Origin: Strigamia acuminata
Taxonomy: Eukaryota > Arthropoda > Chilopoda > Geophilomorpha > Linotaeniidae
Length of the DNA: 64,000 nucleotides
Direction: 5' to 3'
Assembly (NCBI GenBank): GCA_949358305.1
Contig: OX442315.1
Location: 5,975,875-6,039,874, forward strand
Shown here: in pieces, positions 10,133-20,948 of the stretch
Layout: each line of letters begins with the position of its first letter
How positions within the stretch are numbered: the first letter of the stretch is position 1
Notes under the pieces: model-generated
Databases searched by the model: none
What the model was told of the DNA's origin: nothing
What the model saw: only the letters and a program-made list of their open reading frames with translations
Program-made: the position numbers and the translations under genes

Positions 10133-10905
10133 GATTTGAAATTCTGAAATTGCTACGAGTACAAGTTGTTGTTCGTTTCGGAACAGAATTTGAAGTGCAC
10201 AAATGATGAAATGCATTTTATTTACGTAGCTAAAGGAGAATCGAAAGAGGAAAGTACTTTTATTTTCTTCTCAAACTGGCAGCTGCTCTTCTGAAATCAC
10301 ACAAAGCACAAGTACTTCGCTCAACTGTCTACGACTATACTAAAACTGCAATGCATGTCGAAATCTATTCAATTGGCCTCATAAATGTGAGGAAAAAACC
10401 AAAGGAAAACCTTAAGTGTTAACTTACACCGCACAAAACATTGAATGAAATCTAACAAAAGATTTCTGACCGTGACGATGCAATAATCAACTCCGGTAGT
10501 TAAAATTCCTTTTAAGAATAAAATTTAACGACGTATGTTTCACAATTATAATTCCCGTATAAACGTGAGGATCACCAGACAATCGTTTATTACAAATCAA
10601 ACAATTTGTTAACAGTAACATTAGTGCACTGCGAAATGTTGAGACCTGTTAACAGTGGACAATTTTTGGATTCTAATAGTTTTATTAGTCCTCGTCCCTA
10701 CCGTAGCTCCAAAAAGAGACAATATTTATCACACGTCTATCGGCGCCATTTTGCACAATAGTGTCACAACTTCTCACTCACAACGAATGGCGAAAGACGT
10801 CCATCGTACGTTTGTTCTTTGATTGGCTGTGATTGGCGCATTGTACACATTTATGAAGAATTTTTCCCAGACATTTATCATTCGCATCTGACCACTACAG
10901 ACGAC
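10133..10905. other. shared 5' flank of the EF-hand pseudogene and the LRR gene
   Basis: 10133-10700 aligns with 15622-16300 upstream of the intact EF-hand gene (shared motifs gctaaaggagaatcgaaag and acaaagcacaagtacttcgc), so the whole block is duplicated. 10741-10905 is the LRR promoter region with ggcgccattttg (10742) and gacgtccatcg. There is no coding sequence. Confidence 0.55.
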
Positions 10906-12219
10906 ATGCCGCGCAAGAAATCAGCGTCGAGGTTGGAAGAATTGTGTTTGCATGTGGCCACTAGTCGATTTGAAGAGATACAAGATCAATTGACAAATTT
11001 ACCGTCTAGATTTCTTAATACCGTATTCGAAAGATTGTGTCTGCAACTAGAAGAACTGGAAGAACTAGCAGAAACCGATCGACGTTTGCCTTCAATCATT
11101 TTCATTCATTCCGGCGCATTGTCACTGCACCATTTAGACATGTTCGATCTTCCCTTGACTCTTCTACTCGATAAAATTGGAAACGTTTGTCAAAACCTTG
11201 TGGATTTGTACTTGGATGAATGTTTCACGACATCATCCGCGGTCAAACTGATGCAAAGTTTACCCAAAATTCAACGATTAACGATTGGAAAAAGCGAAGG
11301 ATGCACGGACGAACTTGCTGCGGCGATCGGAGAGAATTGTCCGCTGTTGACCTATCTCAGATTGTATGACTCAAAACTCACCGACATTGGACTTCGGTCG
11401 TTAACCGGTTGCGTCAAGCTGGAATATTTGTACATTGGTGAATTAGATCGTGTCACAGTCGATGCGTGTTTGTTCGTTCTCAACCAACTGCCACGTTTGA
11501 AGAGGTTTGCACATCGATACTGGGTTGAATTATTTTCTGAGTTAGCGCGACAGTCGGATGGAAACAAACCATTGCGCACTTATTCCATCGAAACTTTTGC
11601 CGTGATAGATAGCGAAATCAGCCCCATCTTAAGCGCGATTTTTCCAAATTTAACTACCTTACGTTTTTTCCCATTTACCACTCAGCTGCATTTTAATGTA
11701 TTTACGTTGCCTCAACGATTGACCAGTCTCATTCTTCAAGATACATCGGTCAATATTCGAGATATTGACCGCGCTTTGCCGATGTTAGAGACACTATCGT
11801 TGATGACTTGTTCAGTTTCCAATGTAGGTGTTGGTGCTGTTGAAGTTCCATTTAAAAGTCTTCGCCAACTGTGTTTAAACGATGTTCCAACTGCCGAAGA
11901 CATGAAGACGTTATTGGTACAATGTAAAGGTTTAGAAAAATTAATCTTGTTTGATTGTGGACCAAACGTTTCTGACGATTTAATTTCGGATCTTGCTGAA
12001 TCGAATGAGCTACAAAATCTGATCATTTTGGCATTCTCATATTGTGACTTTATTACTTCCACTTCGATCATGAAATTATTGCAAATGCGAAATGCGATAA
12101 ATGCGTTATTCCTCTGGGATTGTGAAAATATTGACGCTTCGGCTTATGATGAAATTGAAAGTTATGTCAATAGTAAGAACTTGGACGTGCAAGTTAAAGA
12201 TGAAAATTATTATTTTTAA
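10906..12219 (+). CDS. LRR protein with BC box and cullin-2 box, second intact copy
   Basis: This single-exon gene encodes 437 residues and is closely similar to the gene at 4214-5515. The frame is open upstream to 10819, but MPRKKSAS at 10906 matches the family start and is preferred. The BC box is RLEELCLHVA (residues 9-18), with Arg instead of Ser/Thr/Pro at its first position, which may weaken Elongin C binding. The cullin-2 box LPSRFLNTV (32-40) is intact. A short repeat (EELEELAE) near residue 48 is absent from the other copy. LRRs fill the rest and the C-terminus is VKDENYYF. Sequence differences from the first copy fall throughout the LRR region, as expected if the substrate surface is diverging; this is inference. 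Confidence 0.8.
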   Translation: MPRKKSASRLEELCLHVATSRFEEIQDQLTNLPSRFLNTVFERLCLQLEELEELAETDRRLPSIIFIHSGALSLHHLDMFDLPLTLLLDKIGNVCQNLVDLYLDECFTTSSAVKLMQSLPKIQRLTIGKSEGCTDELAAAIGENCPLLTYLRLYDSKLTDIGLRSLTGCVKLEYLYIGELDRVTVDACLFVLNQLPRLKRFAHRYWVELFSELARQSDGNKPLRTYSIETFAVIDSEISPILSAIFPNLTTLRFFPFTTQLHFNVFTLPQRLTSLILQDTSVNIRDIDRALPMLETLSLMTCSVSNVGVGAVEVPFKSLRQLCLNDVPTAEDMKTLLVQCKGLEKLILFDCGPNVSDDLISDLAESNELQNLIILAFSYCDFITSTSIMKLLQMRNAINALFLWDCENIDASAYDEIESYVNSKNLDVQVKDENYYF

Positions 12220-12380
12220 TCCCATAAGAAATGTAAGATATAAAATTAAACTGCAATAAATAAAATCTCAATGTTTGTTCATTTAGCTGCAATAATTCTA
12301 CGAGCAACAATCAATAATAACAAAAAAGATAAACAAGTTTTAGTTGAAACGGGAAAATATTTCTCACTACGTCGATTAAT

Positions 12381-13468
12381 CGGGTCGGGGTTGTGCCAGC
12401 GTTCAAATTCGCCAGCTTCTCGTGATGTAGCGTCAGTTTATTATTATTATTTTAAACAATATTTTGCCAGCTTCTGAAGTTGCCAGCGCTTATTGTTGCC
12501 AGCGTTGATTGTTTTGAGCGTGCAATAAATTGGAATAATTAAATAATAATAATAAATGAATAAATAAATGTGCCTTAAACTAATTTGCCAGCGTTTTTAT
12601 TGTCAGCGTTTTCTTAAATGTCGGGTTTCGGTTTGCAGCGAGTTTGAATAAAACCTAAAATGAACGACTCGTCGCAGTTCATCAAGATCGGAACCCTCGA
12701 CTCAAACTCGGGCAACTGTCTCTCGTTGGCGATAAAATACAACTTCTTCTTGCCCAACCTTTGATAACACTTGCACTTGATCGACTTGACGCCTTGAAAA
12801 ACTCCCACTCGTCCTTTTCGAAATCGTACTTGTAGATGGCGGGCGGAAAAGTGCCGTGGAAATACAACTGACCGTTGGCCGCCAGCAGGTTGCTGCAACC
12901 GGCGAACACGTGCGGATTCGGCGAGAGCGCCTTCCACGAGTACGTCTCCGTGTCGAAGCGCGGGATCGACCCGTAATTACAAACGTAAACCAACGGCCCG
13001 TCCACGACTCCCACCACCCGGCTCTGGAACTTGAATGCGGGGCCCGTGTACGTCACTTTCGTCACCGCGCTGAACACGACAAAGTTCTTTTCGCCTGAGA
13101 TGGCAAAGTAGAACTGCTCGCCGTACACCGAGATGAGCGGGTACCAATTGCTGGCGACCATGTCCAACAGTCGCACCTCTTTGATCGACGTCCACTTGCG
13201 ACGTGACACGCGACGTGTAACGCGCACATAACGTGCAGGAAACGCGGGAATTCAACACAATGGCACACAAAACGCTGGCGCTAGAAACGCTGGCGCTAGA
13301 AACGCTGGCACCAGGAACGCTGGCAAATAAAAGGCTGGCATCGGATGCAATATATTCCTTTTTTATTTATTTTTATTTAACGCTGAAACAGGAGAAGCTG
13401 GCAAAAAAAAAAAAATATTCTAGAAATTCTGAAAATATAAACGCTGGCAGCCTTAGTCGCTGGCAACG
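12381..13468. mobile_element. transposon-like unit carrying a kelch-gene fragment
   Basis: Comparison with the LRR 3' flanks at 5660-5720 and 2270-2340 (minus strand) shows an extra ~1.09 kb here. Its left part (12381-12610) repeats TGCCAGCG motifs and its right part (13270-13468) repeats the inverse CGCTGGCA, so the unit has subterminal inverted repeats around a GC-rich centre. This is the architecture of a DNA transposon that has captured host sequence (Pack-type). I could not define a clear target duplication beyond cg, and no transposase is present. Confidence 0.55.
12614..13203 (-). pseudogene. kelch-repeat gene fragment
   Basis: The minus strand encodes kelch-like blades (RFDTETYSWKALSPNPH, YKYDFEKDEWEFF) followed, in another frame, by a plausible C-terminus (CYQRLGKKKLYFIANERQ ... 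CKPKPDI). The frame change lies near 12805, in a run of t's at the codons for EFF, and fits a one-base deletion. The 5' part of the gene is missing. Kelch proteins are often cullin-3 adaptors, but no BTB domain is present here. The fragment is much more GC-rich than its surroundings, consistent with capture from elsewhere in the genome. Confidence 0.7.
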
Positions 13469-14070
13469 CTTCACTGCGATACACTGAACATAATATTTAG
13501 CAAAATTTAAAGAAAAATAAATGTGAAAAATAGTATTTAAATCATGAATTAGATTTTATTTACAATAATTTCCTCAACAAAATTTATCCTTTGATTTATG
13601 AAAATAAAAACAAAAAAATTGTTGTTGATGAAATCTTTTTAATTTATTTTTTATTTCTGCATTTTGACACAAGTTTTCATCGTTTTGATAGTCCCTAGTG
13701 TCACACAAAGGAACAACGGCGCCATTTTGCCCATGTTGCCAACAATGTCCAACATCCACCATTCGTTTCGTACAATACATATAAAGAAAATCGCGGTTTC
13801 TTAAGAAACATTTTTATACATTCCGGCGCCGTTTCACTACACTATTTGAATCTGTTTAATGCGCCAATGAATCTTCTATACGACAAAATAGACCAAGTAT
13901 GTAGAGATACCGCAGTGACAACTGCATCCATCGTCAAACTTGTGCAAAGTCTTCCGAAACTTGGTACAACGTAAAAGTTTAGAAACGTTGTCCGTTACAA
14001 GTTGTCAACTTCTTTTCGACGATTTAATTTCGGAACTTGTTGAATCGAATGCGCTACGCAACATTCGACC
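13469..14070 (+). pseudogene. LRR/BC-box gene remnant
   Basis: 13469-13690 is LRR 3' flank (tttcatcatat-type AT-rich DNA shared with 2100-2290 on the minus strand). The promoter motif acggcgccattttg follows at about 13716. Scraps of LRR coding sequence occur at 13800-13980 (attccggcgccgtttcactac; atcgtcaaacttgtgcaaag) and 13960-14070 (SLETLSVTSCQLLFDDLISELVESNALRN). Large internal pieces are deleted and no frame is continuous. Confidence 0.7.
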
Positions 14071-14232
14071 GTTTGGTTTCTACATTGACATCCTCATTTT
14101 GTGTCGTAAACAAATGAAATTTGTCAAACAATTAAATAAGACATTTCATTTTATTTCATTTCATTTTATTTCATTTCATTTCATTATTATTTTTAAATTT
14201 AAATTTTTTAATTCTTTAGTTTTTTAATTTTT

Positions 14233-15621
14233 TTAATTTTGCATGAGACCTCTCCACCATGTTTGCGCTATACAACTGTAGTGGTTGATGTCAGCAAGTC
14301 CTGTTGGATGCCATGAACTAGGGGTCATTCTCACTACATCCGGACAACCGCGTGTATTATCCGGGCAACTCGACGTGCCTTTGTCAAAGCTTATTAACCC
14401 ACACATGATGCGCAGACACGACATCTGGACATTGTTTTCACATTTGACGTAATTAGATGTAAATTCGGAAAGCTCGCGTATTGTGAAACTCTCGTACATG
14501 GGTTTAGAGACACCGAGCCTGATTGTGTCGTCGTAAATGGCCCCCCCAAACGTTTGGTTATACGGAGCCAAAATACGACACGTATAGAATAGTTGCGCAC
14601 CAACGCAAAATCTTGTCCAACTTTTCTGATCACCCAGTTCAGTCCCGAAGCCAAAGCACATGTCTGAGAAGACAAGCGCTTCGTGACCCATCACTTCCAA
14701 TTCGAGGCTTTTTAGCCGATCAACAACGTCAGGCAGCACTTCAAAAACTTGTATTTTGCCTGCCTTGATCATTCGGCTTTGAAATACTGCAAACCGGCAA
14801 CTGATTGTGGTTAGGTGCTCTGGTACATCATTAAAGCGGGTGAAACCCATCATTGTCGTCAATGTGATCCGGACGTAACACGCGTGACGCGAACCTCTTT
14901 CATCTATCGCTAAACTCATTTTCAGTGGCTCGTCTTTTAAATTCGTAAGGTAGGATTGAAGAGAACTTGCAGTTACGTACCATTCCTTCAGATTGGCAAG
15001 TATCCGCCGCTTTTCCGCTGTTTCCTCACCTTCTTCCTCCGCGCTGGATTCTGAAATAGAATCGGAGTCTCTATCGATTCCTTGACTTTCCAGTCTTCCT
15101 TTGATTTTCCTTGCCGTTTTACGCGTTTTACGCGTTTTACGAGCAACCTTATTCGTCTTTGTTGGAACATCGATTTCGTCGCAGCTTAACAAGTTGTCCT
15201 TGTTGGTGTCCAGTAGTTGGAACTGCTGCCTGATGCTCTGGGCGCTCATGTTGCGTCCGCTCGTGACGATCCAATTGCTCAATTCGTGCAGGTCCACCAT
15301 TCCGTCCTTAGTTATCGTGTCCATCTCGGCCACGACTTCCTCGACCGGCGTGCCTGACGTGTCCGTGTCATACTGCGTCGCATCTCGTTTATGACGCAAT
15401 TTTCGTTGATCTGGATTTTTGAATTGACAATCGATACTGCAGGCATGCAAGGCTCTGCACACGCAATCACAACACACCACGTTGCATTTGGTTAACCCGC
15501 AGCACTCGAAGGCCTGCGGCTGGTAGCAGTCATTGCATGGAACCTTTCTTTTGCAACAGTCGGCAAACACTCGTTGAACGAGTAATAGTAAAACGAGGAC
15601 GAGGATCATATACTTGGGCAT
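14233..15621 (-). CDS. secreted Cys-rich protein with EF hands and an unrecognised C-terminal domain
   Basis: This single-exon gene encodes 462 residues. Residues 1-20 form a signal peptide (MPKYMILVLVLLLLVQRVFA). A Cys-rich block follows (residues ~21-65: DCCKRKVPCNDC, ECCGLTKC, VVCCDCVC). Next are a degenerate EF-hand loop (TITKDGMVDLHE) and a canonical one (DTNKDNLLSCDE), a basic linker (KVARKTRKTRKTARKIK) and an acidic Ser-rich segment. The last ~220 residues form a domain I do not recognise, with conserved Cys (CYVRI, CFGFG, SCLRIMCG). It is probably secreted and calcium-binding. The frame extends 21 codons upstream, but the start at 15621 puts the signal peptide at the N-terminus. The paralogue at 6911-10132 is disrupted. 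Confidence 0.75.
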   Translation of the reverse strand: MPKYMILVLVLLLLVQRVFADCCKRKVPCNDCYQPQAFECCGLTKCNVVCCDCVCRALHACSIDCQFKNPDQRKLRHKRDATQYDTDTSGTPVEEVVAEMDTITKDGMVDLHELSNWIVTSGRNMSAQSIRQQFQLLDTNKDNLLSCDEIDVPTKTNKVARKTRKTRKTARKIKGRLESQGIDRDSDSISESSAEEEGEETAEKRRILANLKEWYVTASSLQSYLTNLKDEPLKMSLAIDERGSRHACYVRITLTTMMGFTRFNDVPEHLTTISCRFAVFQSRMIKAGKIQVFEVLPDVVDRLKSLELEVMGHEALVFSDMCFGFGTELGDQKSWTRFCVGAQLFYTCRILAPYNQTFGGAIYDDTIRLGVSKPMYESFTIRELSEFTSNYVKCENNVQMSCLRIMCGLISFDKGTSSCPDNTRGCPDVVRMTPSSWHPTGLADINHYSCIAQTWWRGLMQN

Positions 15622-16236
15622 GATCAAACTCTTTTCGAATGAATGAATTGTCCAACTGAGATGTGAGCTTTTATATCTACTCACGCTTCTATTATTATTA
15701 TATTATTTTATTTTAGAAGCTATCTTGAACGACTAATGGTACGTAGCTAAAGGAGAATCGAAAGAGGAAATAAGCACTTTTATTTTCTTCTCAAACTGCT
15801 CTGGCAGTATAAACTTTTGCTTGCAGTGACAGCTGCTCTTCTGAAATCACACAAAGCACAAGTACTTCGCTCAACTGTCTATGATGACTATACTAAAACT
15901 GCAATACATGTCGAAATCTATTCAATTGGTCTCACAAACGTGAGGAAACTGCAATAATGTAAAGAATAAACTCCTACACATCCGGAATAGCGACCTTGTC
16001 TGTATAAAAACCAAAACCCAAGTGATAATAATAATGATTATGATAATGATAATTAAAATTAAAAGTACAAATTTGGACTTGCTGTTTAAAAAGATTTCTG
16101 ACCGAGACGATGTAATAATCAACTCCAGTAGCTAAAATAACTTTTAGAAGAAAATTTAACGACCTATATTTCACAATTATAAACGTGAGGAACACGTGAG
16201 GAACACCAGACAATCGTTTATTACAAATCGAACAAT
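15622..16236. other. upstream region of the EF-hand gene
   Basis: Non-coding; it aligns with 10133-10720. A small inserted difference near 15960-16090 includes imperfect ataataatgattatg repeats. Confidence 0.5.
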
Positions 16237-16374
16237 TTGCTAACAGTAACATTGGTGCACTGCGAAATGTTGAGACGTGTTAACAGTGGACAATTTTTGG
16301 ATTTAATCTTCATTCTAATAGTTTTATTAGTCTATAGCCTGTGCTATAGTTTTATTAACATTTTATATACAGTA

Positions 16375-16460
16375 CTCACAAGTTTTGGCCCGCTAAAAAT
16401 CTGTTCTGGCAACACATCCCTGGCAGAGGATGTTACTACTACTGCTCTTCAAACCACATC
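16375..16460 (-). pseudogene. TRAF exon-2 remnant
   Basis: The minus strand encodes a decayed zinc-ribbon exon (KCGLKSSSSNILCQGC...) that runs into a stop codon. A similar remnant lies at 29485-29625. Both sit just downstream of a complete TRAF copy and mark lost members of the tandem array. The following 16480-16870 is first-intron and 5'-flank material of the same lost gene. Confidence 0.65.
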
Positions 16461-16943
16461 TAAACAGAAAAGGAAATAAAATTAAGTTACTGATCGGTTA
16501 GTTGTTAACACTACAACCGCAATTTTGGCCACCTATTAATCTCGGTTAATATAATAAGTGCTATTATAGGTAGCGAGGACATCTTTGTAGGCAACAAACC
16601 GAGCAATAAACTCTTGCAGAGATGTCTGCCAGATGGATTATTAATCTGAATAAAGCAATTTCCACTTACTCCCAACAAGTGACCTGGAGACAGGTAGAAT
16701 CGCGCCGAACGACTTGGAATGTGCACTACTAGTAGATGAATTAGTACAAGGCGTGTTTCACCGTTATATTGAAGAGAATTATACACGGAATTTTGATGCA
16801 TTGCCCACTGCTCAAATAACGTATACACCAATTTGGTTAATTTTGACATTAGGATAATTTATTTATATTATTACTATACTACAAGCAAGATATAAATATA
16901 TCACTGCCGTTCGGGATGACAATAAAAATGGCAATTCCCTTAA

Positions 16944-19859
16944 CTAGTGCCATTTTAAATCGAGTTTTAAAAATATTGTGTCATCAACTACATATTTTGC
17001 ATCGATTTCATCTAAACGAATAAATTTTTCACCCCCAGTTACTATCGTTCTAAAATATGTTGGTATTAAAATAGGTTTAAACTTGATAACATCACGATAG
17101 GTTTTGTTTGGATCCAACATGTTAAATTCTGCACTATACAGTGGAGGCCAACGAAGGTTTGCATCACTTCGATCTTTTATCACTTGAACATAAACAGATA
17201 AGTGAGTTCCCATTCCCTTTCCATTGCCATTTGGATATAGCAGTAGTCGCAGTTCATAACCACCGTCCTTGGTGTAGAAAAAATCGCTCCAAAAGAAGTC
17301 TCGCTTCCCCGATATTGCATCTTCACAAATGTTTGCGAAATTATCGATTTTCCAGATATATTTAAACGACGAAATGGTTGTTAATCTTTTCCTCACATCT
17401 ATTTCTATTTGATCTAATGAATAAATGTAATTAGTAACAAAATAATATTCTTGTATAAATGTAATTAAACCATCAACTCACCATTGCCTTCTGCACCATC
17501 TTCTTCAAACTCATTTTGTTTTCTGACCAAAGCATCTGACAATTTAAACCAATTAAGAATAAATCAATATACGATTTTTAAGAATTAGTTATTATACCGA
17601 ATTTGTGGCTCAAAATTTTCTTGTCCTTGGCTGAAACAAATAAGTTTGCATTTAATTTTTAATTTTTCTTACTTGTTAACACAATTCTTCTTACCCACAG
17701 CTTTAGTCAACTGATCTAAGATCAAATCAAAATTAAAAGAATGATCGACGTAAGTTCGAATATTAACTTACTGTTGGCTGTTATCACGGTGTTCAGAGTT
17801 TCTTGGACGTTTGCTAAATTGTCGCACTGTTCGGTTTGCCGTTTAGTTAGTACTTTTGAAATAATAGTCATTTTAGGCTTAAAATCACATGAAAACAGTT
17901 GCTGCATTTGAAAAACTGCACTTTTACCAATTGTTTTTTCCATTTGTTCACTTTGCTTCAAGTGGAGAACTTTCATTTCTTTTTCCTGGTTTTTTATAGT
18001 TTCTCCCAAATTATCTATCGAAATAGAATTTTAGTGGCAATCTTTTAAATTAATTCTCAATTAAATACAATTTACCCGCTTGCAATTTCAACTTTCTCTC
18101 CAGTCTCTGAATTTCTTTCAACTGTTGATCCAAGCTTTCCTGCATTGAACCTAAATAGAACAATTCAATTCAAGATCGTTTCACATTGAATTCACTCCAA
18201 TCATCCAAACCTAAACAAATTTTCATTTCTTTGCAGCACTCGTTCTGCTCTCATCAAAATTTAAATAAAAGTGATGAAGTTATCGTCGATCGATAACATT
18301 TTACATTCTACTACTACCTGACCACTGCTACTAATGGCGTTCGTAGGTGACACGAGTTTGGGAAATGGACGTGCCAACATGGATGAGTTAATCGATTGCT
18401 GAAACACAACAAGGTTGTACAAAGAGTTCTGTTTACTCCAATTTTTCTACCTCGGTTTGCAGAGTCAGCAATAATTTCATCATCAACTCGGCATGAGAAT
18501 CACTACTTTCGTGTTTTTCAACTTCCAATTGATTTCCCTGCAATGTTTTAATATTGTATAATTATTATATATTTTTAGTTGGGATATATACAAACATGAA
18601 ATGGACATCCGATTGGTGAAAACTTGCATTGACGTAAAGTATGGAGACATTCTTGAAGATGCCCTCTCATCTGTTGGAAATCAAACTTTAGCATTTCTGT
18701 CCCAAACTCTATTTTGAGTTGAGTGACTCACCATGCGACGAATAAATTTGGCATTACAAAAACTGCAGTAGATTGGATACATCTCACAACTGTCATTATG
18801 GCTCTGTCAAACAAAATTCACACAAAAAATGGTTTATGTACATCATCAATCATCAACATTTCATTCATATTTTGTGGTCAAACTAGCAACATTTAACACA
18901 TTTTGAAATGCCAAAAGAGAATGTGTAAATATAGTATCAGTATTTAGTATTTACAAACAATTATACAGTACTGTAGTGCTTCTCAAACTACGTAATGTTG
19001 CGGACAAGAATTTTTTGTCCCAATCTGTAGCAGACCACTATTACTTTTTGTCACAACGTGTTGCAAACCGGTGTCACATTCAGTTGTGAAATTTCGATGA
19101 GCTAGGTAACATTTACTTAAAACAATGCCAATTTTTATGCAGTTCAGATTGTACGAAATCAAATGGGGTTTTTCAAGTTCATAATTAATCAACTACACTA
19201 TACACGTCTGATTTATTTGTACCAAACTTATTTGCGGACCACCAGCCTCACTCACGGATTACCAGTGGTCCATGGACCTTCTCTGAGAAGCACTGCAATA
19301 CCATATGATGGACCAAGATATTATTACTTCAATCTTGTTTAGATCGATCACACTGTTGCAATGCCTACAATGTCCTTCCTCTGACAGCGTGCCATCACCA
19401 GCTTTTTCCTGAGGAAATAAGTACAACAAAGAATAGAATTTGAAATTGCACTACCACTAACAACAGAATAATCGCCCAGAAACATCTCAATGGGGTTAAA
19501 TAGACGCCTGGGCTATTATATTTATATTTACAAGTGTTGGTCTGCTTAAATCTGTTTTGGCACCACATCGGCAGCAAAAGATGAGACCACCAAGTTGTTC
19601 CTTGGGAATAGTACTCTTCAAGTCACATCTAACAATAAAATACAAAAATTAATAAATAAAAATAATAATTTACAAATCATTTGTCAGAAATAAACATAAG
19701 CTTAGATTGATCGGTTAGTTGTTCCACTGCAACTGAAAGTCTGGCTACTTGTTACTTTCTGTTTATCGATGTAAGTGCTAGGCAACAACCGAGCTATAAA
19801 CTCAACCACAAACTAAATAAAGGAACGTACTTGAAACAAGTGAACATTTCTGAATTCAT
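16944..19859 (-). CDS. TRAF-like gene B (zinc fingers, coiled coil, MATH)
   Basis: Spliced minus-strand gene. Exon 1 is 19831-19859 (MNSEMFTCFK); exon 2 is 19532-19628 (second CxxC pair, CCRCGAK); exon 3 is 19328-19408; exon 4 is 18732-18803 (zinc finger with CNFC-type spacing); exon 5 is 18596-18670 (RGHLQECLHTLRQCKF, TRAF-type finger). Exon 6 is around 18450-18535 and exon 7 around 18320-18400. Coiled-coil exons run through 17700-18270, an 18-codon acidic exon is 17482-17535, and the MATH exon is 16944-17413 (FKYIWKIDNFAN ... DDTIFLKLDLKWH). MATH domains bind receptor tails and the coiled coil trimerises the protein. A hAT-like element sits in intron 3. All exons I checked are open. It is expected to be a cytoplasmic signalling adaptor. 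Confidence 0.78.
18974..19295. mobile_element. hAT-like MITE in intron 3 of TRAF-B
   Basis: The ends are TAGTGCTTCTCAAACT and its imperfect inverse (AGAGAAGCACTG). The flanking octamers cagtactg (18966-18973) and caatacca (19296-19303) are a decayed 8-bp duplication. The same element sits at the same place in TRAF-C (25458-25952), so it was present before those copies separated. Confidence 0.65.
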
Positions 19860-20139
19860 CGCGACTGAACGAAGACGAGTTAAATGCGTAGCGCACAGCA
19901 CCACATTCACAGCTTGACCAGACTTACGCGATCTATAAGCGGTAAAGCTAAAAGGTGGCGATACGGAATGGAGAGAACGAATTTAACCATGTTGGACGTT
20001 GGATACTTTTCATCAATTGTAAGAAATTATAATTTATTATTTAACCGTTATCATTTCGAATTTGAAATCGTCGGTATTATTTTTTTTATTATTGTTATAA
20101 TTATGTATAAAAATATTTCACAAACTTTAGCTTAGAGAT

Positions 20140-20715
20140 TGATCGGTTAGTTATTCCACTCCAACTGGAAGCATGGCCACTTGTTACTTTCGGTTTGTCA
20201 GCTTACATGCTGCTAGGCAACAAAACCCACCACATATTTGACAGACGTATTATTAGAATACATACAGCAACCCCACGTACTTGAAACATGTGAAGACATC
20301 TGTATTCATCGCGACTGGACTTGTTTGTAGCGTCGCAACCCGCTCCTACCGTCCCCGAGTGAAGTCTGCGACTAGGAATGTGCGCTCGATGAATTAGCAC
20401 CTGGCGTGTGTTATCGAAATGTTGTATCGATCAGATGTATCGTTCGCCCGATACGATTACAAAAACCGATTGATAAACTTTTTTGATCCAGTTCTATTTT
20501 TTCTACATTTATTCTTTGAAATTTTCGCAATCCCGAATCCGCACATTTCTAAAACATCAAAATATCAACACAATGTCCAAGTCAGAGACCCGCCATGATT
20601 GGCTGCGCCGATCTCTCACACATGAGCGGGCGTGACCTCACACATGACCAACTCACAACTCAACAAGAAACACGTTCTATTTATTTTTTAAATCCGCCGA
20701 CAGAGGCGTCCAACT
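20140..20715 (-). pseudogene. 5' remnant of a TRAF gene plus its divergent promoter
   Basis: A lone first exon (start codon at 20307-20309, MNTDVFTCFK) is followed upstream by the same inverted-CCAAT promoter block (gattggctgcg near 20597) that separates TRAF-A and TRAF-F from their THAP neighbours. The block ends at about 20715, before any THAP coding sequence. It is a third, truncated copy of the TRAF/THAP head-to-head unit. Confidence 0.7.
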
Positions 20716-20948
20716 AGGCTTGTGCGGTAATTTATTTTCGCAAGTGCGGCATACCGCAATGCCGCAATGCTTCATCGCTGTTTCTTGTTTGGAAACAAAA
20801 GCCCTCGAATAGTAGCCGCAGGTACTATTTGAAGGCGGCTCTTAATTCAAACCGCCTCTCTGAGGGCGACTCTTAATCGGTAAAATACGGTATATATATT
20901 TTTTATTATTTATAATTATGTTTTTGTAATTAAGCTCATAGAAGTTTT
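20716..20948. other. unclassified repeat-like stretch
   Basis: There is no gene. The pieces ctcttaatcggtaaaatacgg (20871-20891; core cttaatcgg) and gccgcaatgc resemble decayed repeat DNA. A similar cgattaagagtcgctctc occurs inverted at about 55452. Confidence 0.3.

Noticed and set aside
10819-10905. 29-codon N-terminal extension of the LRR gene
   Set aside because: The family start MPR(K/R)KS at 10906 is shared by three copies, and the extension aligns with promoter sequence of the others.
20871-20891. Terminal repeat pairing with about 55452
   Set aside because: The two sites are 34 kb apart, short and flanked by unrelated sequence, so at most they are separate copies of a decayed repeat.
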